Source: Methanobacteriota archaeon
Lineage (GTDB): Archaea > Thermoplasmatota > Thermoplasmata > SG8-5 > JACRNV01
Direction: 5' to 3'
DNA length: 64,000 bases
Assembly (NCBI GenBank): GCA_016214785.1
Contig: JACRNV010000005.1
Span: forward strand, 1-64,000
Made by a program: the position numbers and the translations under genes. The notes beneath the pieces are model-generated. The model ran no database searches. It saw nothing but the letters and a program-made list of their open reading frames with translations, and was not told the origin of the DNA. Numbering within the stretch: position 1 is the stretch's first letter; the number at the start of each line of letters is the position of its first letter. Positions 9,604 through 19,700 of this stretch are shown here, one piece after another.

Positions 9604-9730
9604 CTATACCCTCCCTTTTCGGATTGCCGATTATATGCGCATCACCCTATATATGGCTTTCGTTCGCCAGCATATATTTTACTTCGCCCAAAAGGCTTTT
9701 AACCCCGCTCCCAATCCTCGCCCGGTTCCA
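9604..9730. promoter_or_regulatory. Divergent promoter region
   Basis: The gap separates paralogue 4 (minus) from the zinc-ribbon gene (plus). TATA-like CTATATATGG near 9641-9650 is suitably placed for the minus-strand gene, and CTTTTAACC near 9692-9700 lies about 30 bp upstream of the plus-strand ATG, which fits a near-leaderless transcript. Confidence 0.45.
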
Positions 9731-9898
9731 ATGACCGACGAACAGAGGTGCAACTCCTGCGGCGTCAGGCTGACGATGAAGCACTCCACGGAGTTCCCGT
9801 GCCCGAAGTGCGGCGAGACCAAGATAGGCCGGTGCGCGCAGTGCCGCGACCAGAGCGTCGCCTACAAGTGCGAGGCGTGCGGGTACAAGGGGCCGTGA
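9731..9898 (+). CDS. Small zinc-ribbon RNA-binding protein
   Basis: A 55-residue protein with four CxxC knuckles (CNSCG, CPKCG, CAQCR, CEACG), so it can bind two zinc ions. This matches the small archaeal zinc-ribbon proteins annotated as RNA-binding proteins involved in translation. The ATG at 9731 was chosen because the coding similarity starts there and a TATA-like element lies about 30 bp upstream; a longer reading frame extends backward only through the neighbouring gene and promoter. It sits 4 bp before the aEF-1beta gene, a typical archaeal pairing that supports a translation role. Confidence 0.85.
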   Translation: MTDEQRCNSCGVRLTMKHSTEFPCPKCGETKIGRCAQCRDQSVAYKCEACGYKGP

Positions 9899-9902
9899 TG
9901 CA

Positions 9903-10169
9903 ATGGGAGACGTAGCCGTCACGTTCAGAGTGATGCCCAACGACACAAACGTCGACCTTGCCAAATTGACAAAGGACCTCTCCGCCATCGGCGCGAAGGT
10001 CGGGAAGGTCGCGGGCGTCGAGGAGACGCCGATCGCCTTCGGGCTCAAGGCCGTGCACATCAGGATAATCATGAAGGACGCAGAGGGCATGATCGACAAA
10101 ATCGAAGGCGACATCTCCGCCCTCCCGACGGTCCAAAGCATCGAGACCGTCGACATGAGCCTAATCTAG
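9903..10169 (+). CDS. ef1b: Elongation factor 1-beta (aEF-1beta)
   Basis: An 88-residue protein matching the usual length of archaeal aEF-1beta, the guanine-nucleotide exchange factor that recycles aEF-1alpha from the GDP to the GTP form. Recognisable features are the opening VAVTFRVMPND strand, the central FGLKAVHIRIIMKD strand and the C-terminal VQSIETVDMSLI end. It follows the zinc-ribbon gene by 4 bp and is probably cotranscribed. Its stop overlaps the stop of the convergent gene at 10166 by 4 bp, so transcription from the two sides meets here. Confidence 0.93.
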   Translation: MGDVAVTFRVMPNDTNVDLAKLTKDLSAIGAKVGKVAGVEETPIAFGLKAVHIRIIMKDAEGMIDKIEGDISALPTVQSIETVDMSLI

Positions 10170-12481
10170 GGCCGCTTCCCGCAGGCGGACAACACTCGCG
10201 ACGCCCTTTCGATGTCAGGCCTTCTGCAGAACCTCCGCGCGAGCGGCAGCGCCCTCAGCGCCTTCACCTCCGCCTCGCGCCTCTGGCCGAGCGCGAGGTG
10301 CGCCTCCGAGCATGTCAGCAGCGCCGAGCCCTTCAGGGGGAGCCAGCCATTCCTGGACGCGTCCGATATGACGGCCATCGCGATGCGCAGGGCCTCTTCC
10401 GCGCGTCCCGTGAAAAGCATCGTCCGCGCGAGCGAACCCTCCGCCAGGGCGCGGTCGTACGGCGGCAGCACCCCCGATACATACTCACGCGCGGCCGAAA
10501 GGTGCGCCTGCGAGTCCCTCCCCCTCCCGCGCCTGTGCATGGTGCGGGACATGAGCATCTCGAACTCCGCAGCGAGCCTTCCGCCTGAGCCTCCAGCGAG
10601 CCTCAGGCCTTCGGACCCGCACCTCGACAATCCCGCGACATCATTCGATTGTTCGAGGGCGACGGCCATGGCAAGGAGCGACGCCAGGTGCCATTCGCTG
10701 TCCGATTTCGATAGCGCGGCCAGCGCCCTGCTTGACTCGGCCAGAGCCTCGCCCCGTTCCCCCATCTCGACGTGCAGCAGCGCCGCGAGGGCGCGCGCCC
10801 TCGATTGCGCCGCTCCCTTCAGTCCGCCGATCGCCTCGCGGCAGAGCCTGAGGGACGTTGGGAAATCGCCCGAGAGCATCAGCGCCCGCGCCTTCAGCAG
10901 GAGCCACCTCAGCCTGTCCCCCCCGCGCGCGGCGCCGGCGAACCCGCGCGCCTGGTCGACGGCATCTGAGAACGGCCCGTGGGCGCCCTCCGCCACGAGC
11001 CTGGCCGAGAGCCCCTCGAGCATGTCCAGGGCGAGCCCGTGCCGCCGGGCGAACGATGCGTGGTAGACTGCCTCCAGCCCCACGAGCGGCAGCTTGCTTG
11101 ACATATAAAGCCTGGCCAGCGCCGAATGGCCGGCCCTGACCTGCGCGGGCTTCATCGCTGTCAGGACCATGCTCCTAACAACGCCGTGCGCCTCCCATAG
11201 GTCCCCCTCGCCCTCGATGGCCATCCCCTTCTCCCGCAGCGACGCGAGCGCCCTGTCGGGCGGCTGGCCTCGCGCGGTCAGGTAGCGCCTGGGCAGGGGC
11301 TTCCGCGCGACCGCCATCAATCGCAGCACGGCCATCTCGTCCTCCTGGACGATGTCCGAGACGGCGTCGGCCCTGCCGGCCGGCAGCGCCATCGATGCGA
11401 TCGAGAGCAGGAGCGGATGGCCCTGCGTCGCGCGGTAGACGTCCTGGAAGCGCTCCTCGGGGACGGCCGTGTGCCGGACCATGTTCCACGCGGCCTCGAA
11501 GTCGAGCCCTTTGAGGGGCATCGCGCTGCCAGCGAGCGGCCCCATCCATCCCTGCATGCCCCTCGTCAGCAGAAGGAGCTTTGAACCCGAAGGGCCAGCG
11601 CCATGCGCTATGCCCAGGACGAGCGGCGCGCAGCCCGGCTCGAGCAGCTGCGCGTCGTCGATGACGAAGAGCGCCGAGACTGCGCCAGCATCTTTGCGCA
11701 CGGCCTCGCGCAGCCTCGCGGGCTGCAGGTCGCTCTCGCCCAGCGCGCGCGAGAGCCTGTAGCAGCCGAGCCTCTCCAGGTAGGCCGAGAGGCGCTGCGC
11801 CAGCCGCTGCGGGCTCCTGCACTCGCCGCATCGCACCCAGACGGCGTCGCGCTCCTTGCCGAGCGCGTCCACTGCCGCGACCGCGAGCGCGGTCTTGCCG
11901 ATGCCCGACGGCCCGGTAATGACCAGCGCCGGATCGTCGGGGCTCGCCAGCCACGATGTTATTGATTTAATCTCGGCCTTGCGGCCGTATATCCTGCCCT
12001 GCACGGGCATCTCGGCCAGGTCCCTCGCCGCGCCCGACGAGCGGAAGGCGGCGCGCACGTCGTTCTCCCTGACGCTGCCGTCGCCGCCGAGCAGCGACGC
12101 CACGAGCGCGAGGTCGTTGGGCGTGCCGAGGACGGAGCCGACGCCCCCGAGCCTCACCATAGTGCGTCTGCCGTCGGCGCGAACGAGCGATACGTCGAGC
12201 CCGGCCATGACCCGCCGGGCCGATTGAGAGGCGGCGTGGCCGGCTTCCGTCAGGTAGTAAGCCCTGCACCGCTGCCTCTGGCCCTTGATGTGCGCCATGC
12301 GCCATTCCAGGAGCCCCTCGGACCCGAGGGCGGTGAGCGCGCACGACGCGGTGTTCTGCCGCGCGTTTATGCCCTGCGCGATGCCTTCCTGCGTGCGCTC
12401 CAGCGGGGCGTCGAACTCCCCCCTGCGGTCGGGCTGGCCGGAGAGATAGACCAGCACGCGCTCGCGGGCATTGACTTTCAC
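10166..12481 (-). CDS. STAND-type ATPase regulator with winged-helix N-terminus
   Basis: A 771-residue multidomain protein. Residues about 1-90 look like a winged helix-turn-helix (RTQEGIAQGINARQNTAS recognition region). Residues about 165-400 are an AAA/STAND NTPase with Walker A GPSGIGKT at 190-197 and a Walker B-like ALFVIDDAQ. The C-terminal half is alpha-helical and alanine- and leucine-rich, like the TPR region of MalT/LuxR-type regulators (ARALALLH, ALAESSRALAAL). The order suggests a signal-sensing, nucleotide-dependent transcription regulator. No neighbour reveals its target. It is divergent from rnp4 and convergent with ef1b. The family assignment is confident only at the STAND level; the ligand is unknown. 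Confidence 0.75.
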   Translation of the reverse strand: MKVNARERVLVYLSGQPDRRGEFDAPLERTQEGIAQGINARQNTASCALTALGSEGLLEWRMAHIKGQRQRCRAYYLTEAGHAASQSARRVMAGLDVSLVRADGRRTMVRLGGVGSVLGTPNDLALVASLLGGDGSVRENDVRAAFRSSGAARDLAEMPVQGRIYGRKAEIKSITSWLASPDDPALVITGPSGIGKTALAVAAVDALGKERDAVWVRCGECRSPQRLAQRLSAYLERLGCYRLSRALGESDLQPARLREAVRKDAGAVSALFVIDDAQLLEPGCAPLVLGIAHGAGPSGSKLLLLTRGMQGWMGPLAGSAMPLKGLDFEAAWNMVRHTAVPEERFQDVYRATQGHPLLLSIASMALPAGRADAVSDIVQEDEMAVLRLMAVARKPLPRRYLTARGQPPDRALASLREKGMAIEGEGDLWEAHGVVRSMVLTAMKPAQVRAGHSALARLYMSSKLPLVGLEAVYHASFARRHGLALDMLEGLSARLVAEGAHGPFSDAVDQARGFAGAARGGDRLRWLLLKARALMLSGDFPTSLRLCREAIGGLKGAAQSRARALAALLHVEMGERGEALAESSRALAALSKSDSEWHLASLLAMAVALEQSNDVAGLSRCGSEGLRLAGGSGGRLAAEFEMLMSRTMHRRGRGRDSQAHLSAAREYVSGVLPPYDRALAEGSLARTMLFTGRAEEALRIAMAVISDASRNGWLPLKGSALLTCSEAHLALGQRREAEVKALRALPLARRFCRRPDIERASRVLSACGKRP

Positions 12482-12589
12482 GGCATGGAATCGCCCTCGT
12501 TGTACTTAAATTTGATACGTCCTGCGCATTATAATATACCACCTGGCGCAATCGCGCGTTTTAAATACGGGCGGCCGCATCGCGCGGCG
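12482..12589. promoter_or_regulatory. Divergent promoter region upstream of rnp4
   Basis: The gap contains TATA-like TTTTAAATAC near 12559-12568, about 25 bp upstream of the rnp4 ATG, giving a nearly leaderless transcript. ATTATAATATACC near 12529-12541 and ACTTAAATTTG near 12505-12515 could serve the minus-strand STAND gene. Confidence 0.5.
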
Positions 12590-12940
12590 ATGGCGAAGCG
12601 CAGGTTCGAGCGGGACAAGAGGGAGCGCCGCACGATAGCGCGCGAGCGCATCGGCATCCTCATGGGCCTGGCCGAGCGCGCCTCGCTCGGCGGCAAGGGC
12701 GCCAGGGCCGACAGGTACGCGCGCCTCGCCAAGAGCATCGGCACGCGCTACAACGCCCGGCTCTCCCGAGACGTACGAATGCGCATATGCAAGGGCTGCG
12801 GCGCCTACCTCGCGCCGGGCAGGACGGCGCGAGTGCGCACGTCGAGGAAGATGCTCTGCGTGACATGCACGGCATGCGGGCGCGTGTGGCGCATGCCGCT
12901 GAAGTCTAAAGGTGGTAAGAATGAGACGGGACAACGTTGA
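12590..12940 (+). CDS. rnp4: RNase P protein component 4 (Rpr2/Rpp21)
   Basis: A 116-residue basic protein of the archaeal RNase P protein 4 family, which works with RNase P RNA to remove tRNA 5' leaders. The N-terminal half is helical and basic (RRTIARERIGILMGLAE, RYARLAKSIGTRYN). The zinc ribbon is CKGC...CVTCTACG, with the pair at CKGCG and the second set near residue 90. The start was chosen at the ATG after the TATA box at about 12560. Its end overlaps the next gene, a CRM-domain protein, and the pair precedes PolD DP2, a familiar archaeal informational cluster. Confidence 0.88.
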   Translation: MAKRRFERDKRERRTIARERIGILMGLAERASLGGKGARADRYARLAKSIGTRYNARLSRDVRMRICKGCGAYLAPGRTARVRTSRKMLCVTCTACGRVWRMPLKSKGGKNETGQR

Positions 12941-13163
12941 CATGAACACGCTCGAGGCGACGCTGCACGTCGGAAAATCAGGAGTCACCGACGCCATCGT
13001 GCAGGAGTTCAGGAAGCAGATCGATGTCCGCGATGCCGTCAAGGTGAAGTTCATCGAGCGCGACAGGGAGCTCGTGCGCTCGATGGCCGCGGAGCTGGCG
13101 CAAAAGGCGCCGGCGAAGCTGGCCGGGATGCGCGGGCACACGGCAGTCTATCGCAAGCCTTAA
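12921..13163 (+). CDS. CRM-domain RNA-binding protein (YhbY-like)
   Basis: An 80-residue protein with the CRM/YhbY fold signature: a GxxG-type loop in HVGKSGVTDAIVQEF, the DAVKVKFIERDREL middle section and a GHTAVYRKP end. Bacterial YhbY binds pre-50S ribosomes; archaeal single-domain CRM proteins are thought to act in ribosome or RNase P-related RNA metabolism. The ATG at 12921 was chosen because AAGGTGGT lies just upstream; a GTG at 12912 and an ATG at 12942 are alternatives. It overlaps the rnp4 end by 20 bp, indicating translational coupling. Confidence 0.85.
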   Translation: MRRDNVDMNTLEATLHVGKSGVTDAIVQEFRKQIDVRDAVKVKFIERDRELVRSMAAELAQKAPAKLAGMRGHTAVYRKP

Positions 13164-13222
13164 TAGTCCGCGGGATATCATGGTGCCCACCGCACTTCCG
13201 CGTGCGAGGGGATGGGCGCTAG

Positions 13223-16200
13223 ATGGGGTCTGACGACGCTGCGACTCATGCGATGCTTTCTTATTTCCGCAGCCTGGAGAAGGGGCTGGACGCCGCCTAT
13301 TCGGTCGCTGGCAAGGCGCGGGCGAAGGGGCTGGACCCCGAGCTTTTCGTGGAGGTCCGCAGGACCAGCGACATGGCCGAGAGGGTCGAGTACCTGCTGG
13401 AGATAGAGGGCATCGCGGAGGACATACGCGAGCTCGCGCAGCAGATGGGGCGCGAAGAGCTTTCCATCGAGATCGCCAAGCGCATCGCGAAGCGCTCGAA
13501 GGGGCATCTCGACCGCGCGCTCGAGAAGGCCGTGCGCGCGGGGCTTGCGATTTTGACGGAAGGAATATTGGTCGCGCCAATTGAAGGAATCGCGAAGGCT
13601 GCAGTGGGGAAGAACGCCGACGGCAGTTCCTACGCTTCCGTGTTTTTCGCCGGGCCGATTCGCTCCGCCGGCGGCACGGGGCAGGCGATGAGCGTCCTGC
13701 TGGCGGATGTAGTGCGCAGGGAGCTCGGTATCGGCAAATACATTCCAACAAATGAGGAGATAGAGCGATGGAAGGAGGAGATACCGCTCTACAAGCAGTG
13801 CCAGCACCTGCAGTACATCCCGTCGAACCGCGAGATCGAGATGATAGTGAGCGGCTGCCCCGTTTGCGTGGATGGCGAGGGGACCGAGGACGCAGAGGTC
13901 GCAGGCTACAGGAACCTGCCGAGGGTGCAGGACAACAGGGTGCGCGGGGGCGCGTGCCTCATCATAGCCGAGGGGCTTTCGCAGAAGGCCGCGAAGATAC
14001 AGGCGCACGTCAAGAGGCTCGGCATCGACGGCTGGAGCTTCATAGACGACCTCCTGAGCCTCAAGCGCGGCTCGGCGGAGAAGTGGAGCGGCATCAAGCC
14101 CCAGGACAAGTACCTCCACGACCTGATAGCTGGCAGGCCGGTGCTCTCCTACCCGAGCCGCAAGGGCGGCTTCAGGCTCAGGTACGGCAAGTCGCGCACC
14201 AACGGGTTGGCGGGGCTTGCCGTGCACCCGTCGCTGATGAAGCTGCTGAACGGCGCCATCGCCATCGGCACTCAAATCAAAATCGAGCGCCCGGGCAAGG
14301 CTGGCGTGGTGACGCCCTGCGATACCATCGAGCCGCCGATCGTGCTCACCGAGCGCGGCGACCTGGTCGAGGCGGACGAGTACATGCGCGCAGGGGGCCC
14401 CACCGACGGGGCGCGCGTCGTCGACCTCGGCGAGATACTGATACCCATCGGCGAGTTCCTGGAGAACAACCACCCGCTCGTCCCCGCGGCATATTCCATC
14501 GAGAGGTACGGCGCGGAGCTGTGCGCCAAGGGCTTCGCGCCCGACGGCCCGCTGGATGCGATGGGCTTCGATGAGTCGCTGTCCGTCTCGAGGAAATACG
14601 GCGTCCCGCTGCATCCCATGTACAACCTCTTCTGGCACGACGTCAGGGCGGACGACATGGCCGCGCTCTCCGACTTCATCCTCGCTAACGGGAGGCTCTC
14701 GGAAGGGAGGCTCGTACTTCCGAGGGACGAAGGGATGAAGAAGATACTCGTCTCGCTGGGGGCGCTTCACAGAATCGACGGCGATTCGGTCTCGCTCGAC
14801 AGGTACGCTCTTTCCTTGATACACTGCCTCGGGCTGAAGGCGGAGGGTGGAAAAATTTCGCGCGCCGTCGAAATGCCGCCGGGCGTCACAGATTCCATGA
14901 AGCTCGTCAATGCCCTGGCAGGCATGCGCGTCATGCCGCGCGGCAAGACGAGGATCGGCGCGCGGATGGCCAGGCCGGAGAAGGCCAGCGAGAGGAAGAT
15001 GAAGCCCCCGGTCCATGTGCTCTTCCCGATCGCCGGCTCGGGCGGGCCCCAGAGGCTCGTGAACGAGTCCGCGAAGCGCGGGAGGCCCGTGAGGGCCGAG
15101 GTCGAGAACCGCTACTGCCGGAAATGCTACCTGCACACCTTCTCGCACTCCTGCGCGCAGTGCGGGGCGCACACCGAGTCTCTGCGCAGGATGATGGACG
15201 ACACGCTCCAAGTCAACGCAATCTTCGACGCCGCGCGCAAGCGCGTGGGCGCCGACCCCGCCGTGAAGGTCAAGGGCGTCAAGGGTCTCTCCTCGCGCAA
15301 CAAGAGCGTCGAGCCGCTGGAGAAGGGGATGGTCCGCGCGCGCCACGGCGTCTTCATCTACAAGGACGGCACGTCGCGGTTCGACCTCACGGACGCCCCG
15401 CTCACGCACTTCAAGCCGCGCGAGATAGGCATCACCGCGGCGAAGGCGCGCGAACTCGGTTACGCGCTCGACATCTGCGGCAGGCCCCTGACTTCCGACG
15501 ACCAGATGCTCGAGCTGAGGCCGCAGGACCTGATAATAAGCAAGGCGGGGGGCGAATACCTCGTGCGCACGACGCAGTTCGTCGACGACCTGCTCTCGTC
15601 TTTCTACAAGCTCGAGCCGTACTACGAAATGTCGGAGCCGTCGGAGCTCATCGGGACGCTCCTGCTGGGGCTCTCGCCCCACACGTCGGTGGGCGTGCTG
15701 TGCAGGCTCATAGGCTACACGGACGCGGCGGTGTGCTACGCGCACCCCTACTACCATGCCGCGAAGCGCAGGAACTGCGACGGGGACGAGGACTGCGTCA
15801 TGCTCCTCATGGACGCGCTGCTCAACTTCTCCAAGGCATACCTGCCCGAGAAGCGCGGCGGGCACATGGACGCGCCGCTCATCCTATCTCCGAGGATAGA
15901 CCCGCTCGAGATAGACAAGGAGGCGCTGAACATCGACGCCTACTCCTCGATACCTCTCGAGGTGTACGAGGCCTCGGACAGGCTGGAGAGCGCGAAGAGC
16001 GTCGAGAAGTGCATCGACAACGCCAAGCGGCGCGTGGGGAGCCTCCTGCAGTACGAGGGGTTCGGCTTCACCCATGACACCACCGACATATCTGCCGGGG
16101 AGACGGTCTCGGCATACAAGACCCTCGACGACATGGAGGAGATGACGGAGATGCAGATGCGCCTCGCGGAGCGCATCGACGCGGTCGACGAGAACGACGT

Positions 16201-16594
16201 GGCGAACCGCGTCGTGAGCCAGCACCTGCTCCCCGACATGATAGGCAACATGGGCGCCTTCGCCACCCAGTCCTTCAGGTGCACGGCCTGCGGGGCGAAG
16301 TACAGGCGCATCCCCCTCACCGGGAAGTGCAAGTGCGGTAAGGACGTGATAATGACCGTCCACAAGGGGAACATCATGAAGTACCTGAGCCTTTGCAAGC
16401 GCCTCGCCGGCAAGTACAGGCTCTCCCCCTACACCCTGCAGAGGCTCGAGCTGATAGAGGGCGCCGTGAGGATGTCCTTCAGCGAGGAGGATGCGCCCTC
16501 ACTGAGCAGGTACTGCGCCGAGCCGCCCGCCGAGCCCGAACCTGACGAAGGGCATGAGGAAGAGCCGGAGGAGCTGGCGCAAGGGGACGAGTAA
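13223..16594 (+). CDS. polC: D-family DNA polymerase large subunit DP2
   Basis: A 1123-residue catalytic subunit of the archaeal replicative polymerase PolD, which partners with the small exonuclease subunit DP1 (not in this window). The active-site motif NCDGDED lies at residues 851-857 and supplies the metal-binding aspartates. Two zinc-binding cysteine clusters are visible, CRKC...CAQCG near residue 633 and CTACG...CKCG near residue 1020. The N-terminal SVFFAGPIRSAGGTGQAMSVL block is typical of the family. No intein interrupts the NCDGDED site, a common intein position in other archaea. The C-terminus is an acidic tail (EPEPDEGHEEEPEEL). The length is close to the family norm. It follows rnp4 and the CRM gene by about 60 bp. 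Confidence 0.95.
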   Translation: MGSDDAATHAMLSYFRSLEKGLDAAYSVAGKARAKGLDPELFVEVRRTSDMAERVEYLLEIEGIAEDIRELAQQMGREELSIEIAKRIAKRSKGHLDRALEKAVRAGLAILTEGILVAPIEGIAKAAVGKNADGSSYASVFFAGPIRSAGGTGQAMSVLLADVVRRELGIGKYIPTNEEIERWKEEIPLYKQCQHLQYIPSNREIEMIVSGCPVCVDGEGTEDAEVAGYRNLPRVQDNRVRGGACLIIAEGLSQKAAKIQAHVKRLGIDGWSFIDDLLSLKRGSAEKWSGIKPQDKYLHDLIAGRPVLSYPSRKGGFRLRYGKSRTNGLAGLAVHPSLMKLLNGAIAIGTQIKIERPGKAGVVTPCDTIEPPIVLTERGDLVEADEYMRAGGPTDGARVVDLGEILIPIGEFLENNHPLVPAAYSIERYGAELCAKGFAPDGPLDAMGFDESLSVSRKYGVPLHPMYNLFWHDVRADDMAALSDFILANGRLSEGRLVLPRDEGMKKILVSLGALHRIDGDSVSLDRYALSLIHCLGLKAEGGKISRAVEMPPGVTDSMKLVNALAGMRVMPRGKTRIGARMARPEKASERKMKPPVHVLFPIAGSGGPQRLVNESAKRGRPVRAEVENRYCRKCYLHTFSHSCAQCGAHTESLRRMMDDTLQVNAIFDAARKRVGADPAVKVKGVKGLSSRNKSVEPLEKGMVRARHGVFIYKDGTSRFDLTDAPLTHFKPREIGITAAKARELGYALDICGRPLTSDDQMLELRPQDLIISKAGGEYLVRTTQFVDDLLSSFYKLEPYYEMSEPSELIGTLLLGLSPHTSVGVLCRLIGYTDAAVCYAHPYYHAAKRRNCDGDEDCVMLLMDALLNFSKAYLPEKRGGHMDAPLILSPRIDPLEIDKEALNIDAYSSIPLEVYEASDRLESAKSVEKCIDNAKRRVGSLLQYEGFGFTHDTTDISAGETVSAYKTLDDMEEMTEMQMRLAERIDAVDENDVANRVVSQHLLPDMIGNMGAFATQSFRCTACGAKYRRIPLTGKCKCGKDVIMTVHKGNIMKYLSLCKRLAGKYRLSPYTLQRLELIEGAVRMSFSEEDAPSLSRYCAEPPAEPEPDEGHEEEPEELAQGDE

Positions 16595-16624
16595 TTCTTT
16601 ATTCTTTCTTTATTATCTCAAGAA

Positions 16625-16662
16625 CGATTAAATAGTACATACTTCTATGAATAATATAGGAA
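16625..16662 (+). promoter_or_regulatory. Probable promoter of the secreted thioredoxin-fold gene
   Basis: The gap after PolD is AT-rich. GATTAAATAG at 16626-16635 and ATAATATAGG at 16651-16660 are both TATA-like. The second would place transcription start about 35 nt before the chosen ATG at 16718, leaving room for the GGAGCGGAG ribosome-binding site. Confidence 0.4.
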
Positions 16663-16717
16663 TGCAACTGCATAGGGCACAGCAGATATGTCGGTTGCAG
16701 AGAGTGGAGCGGAGAAA

Positions 16718-19700
16718 ATGAAGGTAAATACAGTATTGGCGGCAACGGTCGCTATAATGATGCTAGTGAGTGGGCTCGGGATATTGGCCATCGGAAGGGA
16801 CTCCGGGAACGCGGACATCACGCCGAGCTCCCAGCCCGCGCCCCCGCAGACTACGGCATTTACTAAGGTCAACAAAGTGGCCATGTGGGAGGACTTCACG
16901 CAGTGGAACTGCGCGCCGTGCGCAGCGTACAACCCGTACCTGGCTGCGGCGACGAACACCTATCCAGGCGGTTGGCTGACCAACGTAGCCCCGACCTTTC
17001 TCCATGTCTGGTGGCCGACTACCGACAACGACCCGATGCACAACAGCCCCTACCCGGACACGCACTGGTACATCCACAACAAGGTCAGCTACTACGGGGT
17101 CGGTTGGGTCCCGCAGACGTTCATAGGCGGGATAGACTACCCCGAGACGTCAAACGAAGCGACGATCGAAACCTACTTCGACCAGGTCAGGGCTGGAGGT
17201 TCGAATATCTCCATCAGCTCGTGGGGGTACCTCAACACAGCGGCGAACACCGGCTATGTCAAGATACACGCCGAGTGCGTGGCCCCTCAATCGTATAGCG
17301 ACCTCAGGCTCTACTGCCATTTGTGGGAGAGCAACATCACCCGCCTTGGCAGCGGAACGAACGGGGAGACCAGTTTCGATTGGGTTCTCTGGCAAGTGCT
17401 CCCGACCGCGAACGGAACCAGCGTGAGCATGAACAACCCCGGAGACTACATCGACATACAGTACAACTTCACCTACGACGCAGCATGGGTGGACTCCAAC
17501 ATCGGCGCATCGATATTCTTCCAGGACATACCCACGAAGAAGATCGAACAGGCGAAGACCGAGCTCTTCCAGAAGCCGTCAGTATCCCTGACATCGCCGG
17601 CCCCGCGCACGGGCAACCAGATATTGAGCGGCACTGTGCCGGTAAGCTGGAGCACAATCGACACGCAAAGCGGGACCAATGTGCAGATCTCCCTGGACTA
17701 TTCGACCAATGATGGGAGCACTTGGACCAACATCGTTACCGGCCTCGCCAACACGCCGCCCTACAACTGGAACACCGCCTCCATCGGGGACAGCCCCTCG
17801 CTCAAGCTCCGAGTCACCGCTACTGACCCGAACACAATGACAAACAGCGACTCCAGCTGGGAGTTCTTCTCGGTGGACAACACCGCTGACGAGCGCTGGT
17901 ACCTCCAGGTGCAGAACGCCAACCTGGCGGGGCATCTTGACCTTGACATGAAACCGTGCGAGAGGACGTCCTTTGACGGTTTTAATCAGACCCTCCGGGG
18001 ACCCTACACATCGTTGCTGGTTCCGGCCATGGGGGACTATGTCGTCCAGTCCTTCGCCAGCGCCTACACAGCGTCATCCACGATGGATCTTGCAGGGCAG
18101 TGGAACTTCTCTATGTATGGCAAGGCTGACAACTGCACGCCTCAGACTCAGGGCAACCTGTTCGCAAGGGTGTACGGCGACAATGGCGCGGCGCAAAGGC
18201 TTCTATTCGAGACGGGGCTGGCCGCTGACGACGTTGGCTCTTACCTGGCAGACCATGCCTTCAACTGGAGCTTCGCGGTACCGAGCGGAACGACCATCGA
18301 CTCGGGCGAGCATGTGATGGTCGAGATACTGTACCGCTCGACGTCAGGCACGCCGACCGCGACATACAACCGCCCTGCGAGGCTCGACAAACCGAACTAT
18401 GGCACGGTGACCAATAACTACACGCGCACATTTATCAGCGATAACCAGTACGAGACCATACAGGAAGTCCTCATCAATCCTGCGGCATACCTGGTAAGTG
18501 AGAATTTCACATCGACAACGTTCCCGCCGACGGGATGGGGGCAGTCTGGTACCGCAACCAATCCGGCGATATGGTCACGGTCGGTCTCGACGGCGGCGGG
18601 CGGCAGTCCGCCGGCCGAGGCCAAGCTCACATACGTCAACCAAAACAACGTCGCGGGCTGGAGGCTATACTGCGGGCCGATAAACACCGTAGGAATGACA
18701 TCATTGGACCTGAAATGGAGGTCGTTCATAGACGATTACGCAGCCGGATACACCCTCCGCGTACAGACAGCGACGGCGTCTGCAGGCCCGTGGACCAACT
18801 CGCCGTGGAGCTACACGGGCGGCAGCGGCAACCGCGGTCCGATGCTCGAGACGACGACGCTGACGGCAAATGTCGGCTCCGCCACATTGTACTTCTGCTT
18901 CTGGTTAACGGGCAACTGCTATAATATAGACTACTGGTACGTAGACGACGTGACGCTTCAGCAGACGCAATCGACCTCGGCCTTGGAGCACAAGTGGACG
19001 ATTGATGTCTTCGGTGGAGAGGATCCCTATACGTTCTCCGTCGAAGCGAACAGGCCAGCCAGCGCGGACAACGACGACTTCACATTCGCCTATTCTACAG
19101 ATGATTCGACATACACGGACATGGTGACAGTCTCAGCAACGACAGACACGACGTACACGTATGTCCTCCCGGCATCCCTCTCCGGAACCGTCTACATCCG
19201 TGTGAGGGACACAATCAGGACGAACGGGCAGACGACACTATCCACTGTCAACATAGACCAGATGCGCATCATATCCACCGACCCTCCCAAAGTCATACTA
19301 ATCTACGATAGCTATGGTGACGGATCGTATGTGGAGCCTAAGCTTGGCCCGGCCAGCAGCTACGTGCCCTGGATTAATATAACGGTGGTGGCTGGCTGGA
19401 ACCTGATATCGGTGCCATACAACGGACCGACAGCTCTACCGGGCGCACTCACCGACATGGTCAATGGCGGCGCAGGGTTCGTCGTCTGGGACCGTGTGCA
19501 AGTATACAGCCCAGCCACACCGACTAACCTCTGGAAACAATACTACACAGGCTGGGGCGCGTCCTTGAACGACCTCAGCGCGGTCGACAACATGATGGGC
19601 GTCTGGATATACGTGACGACGGTCGGCGACGGCCAGATTTGCCTCGGCGGAGCTGGGTACAGCAATGCAACGAGCACGGTCACACAGATAAAGACGGGCT

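Noticed and set aside
15773-15793. Possible intein at the PolD active site
   Set aside because: The NCDGDED motif is continuous with normal flanking sequence, so no intein is present.
13178-15865. An 895-residue minus-strand reading frame opposite PolD DP2
   Set aside because: It is a shadow frame in GC-rich sequence; the plus strand has the full set of DP2 motifs and the antisense frame has no recognisable domain.
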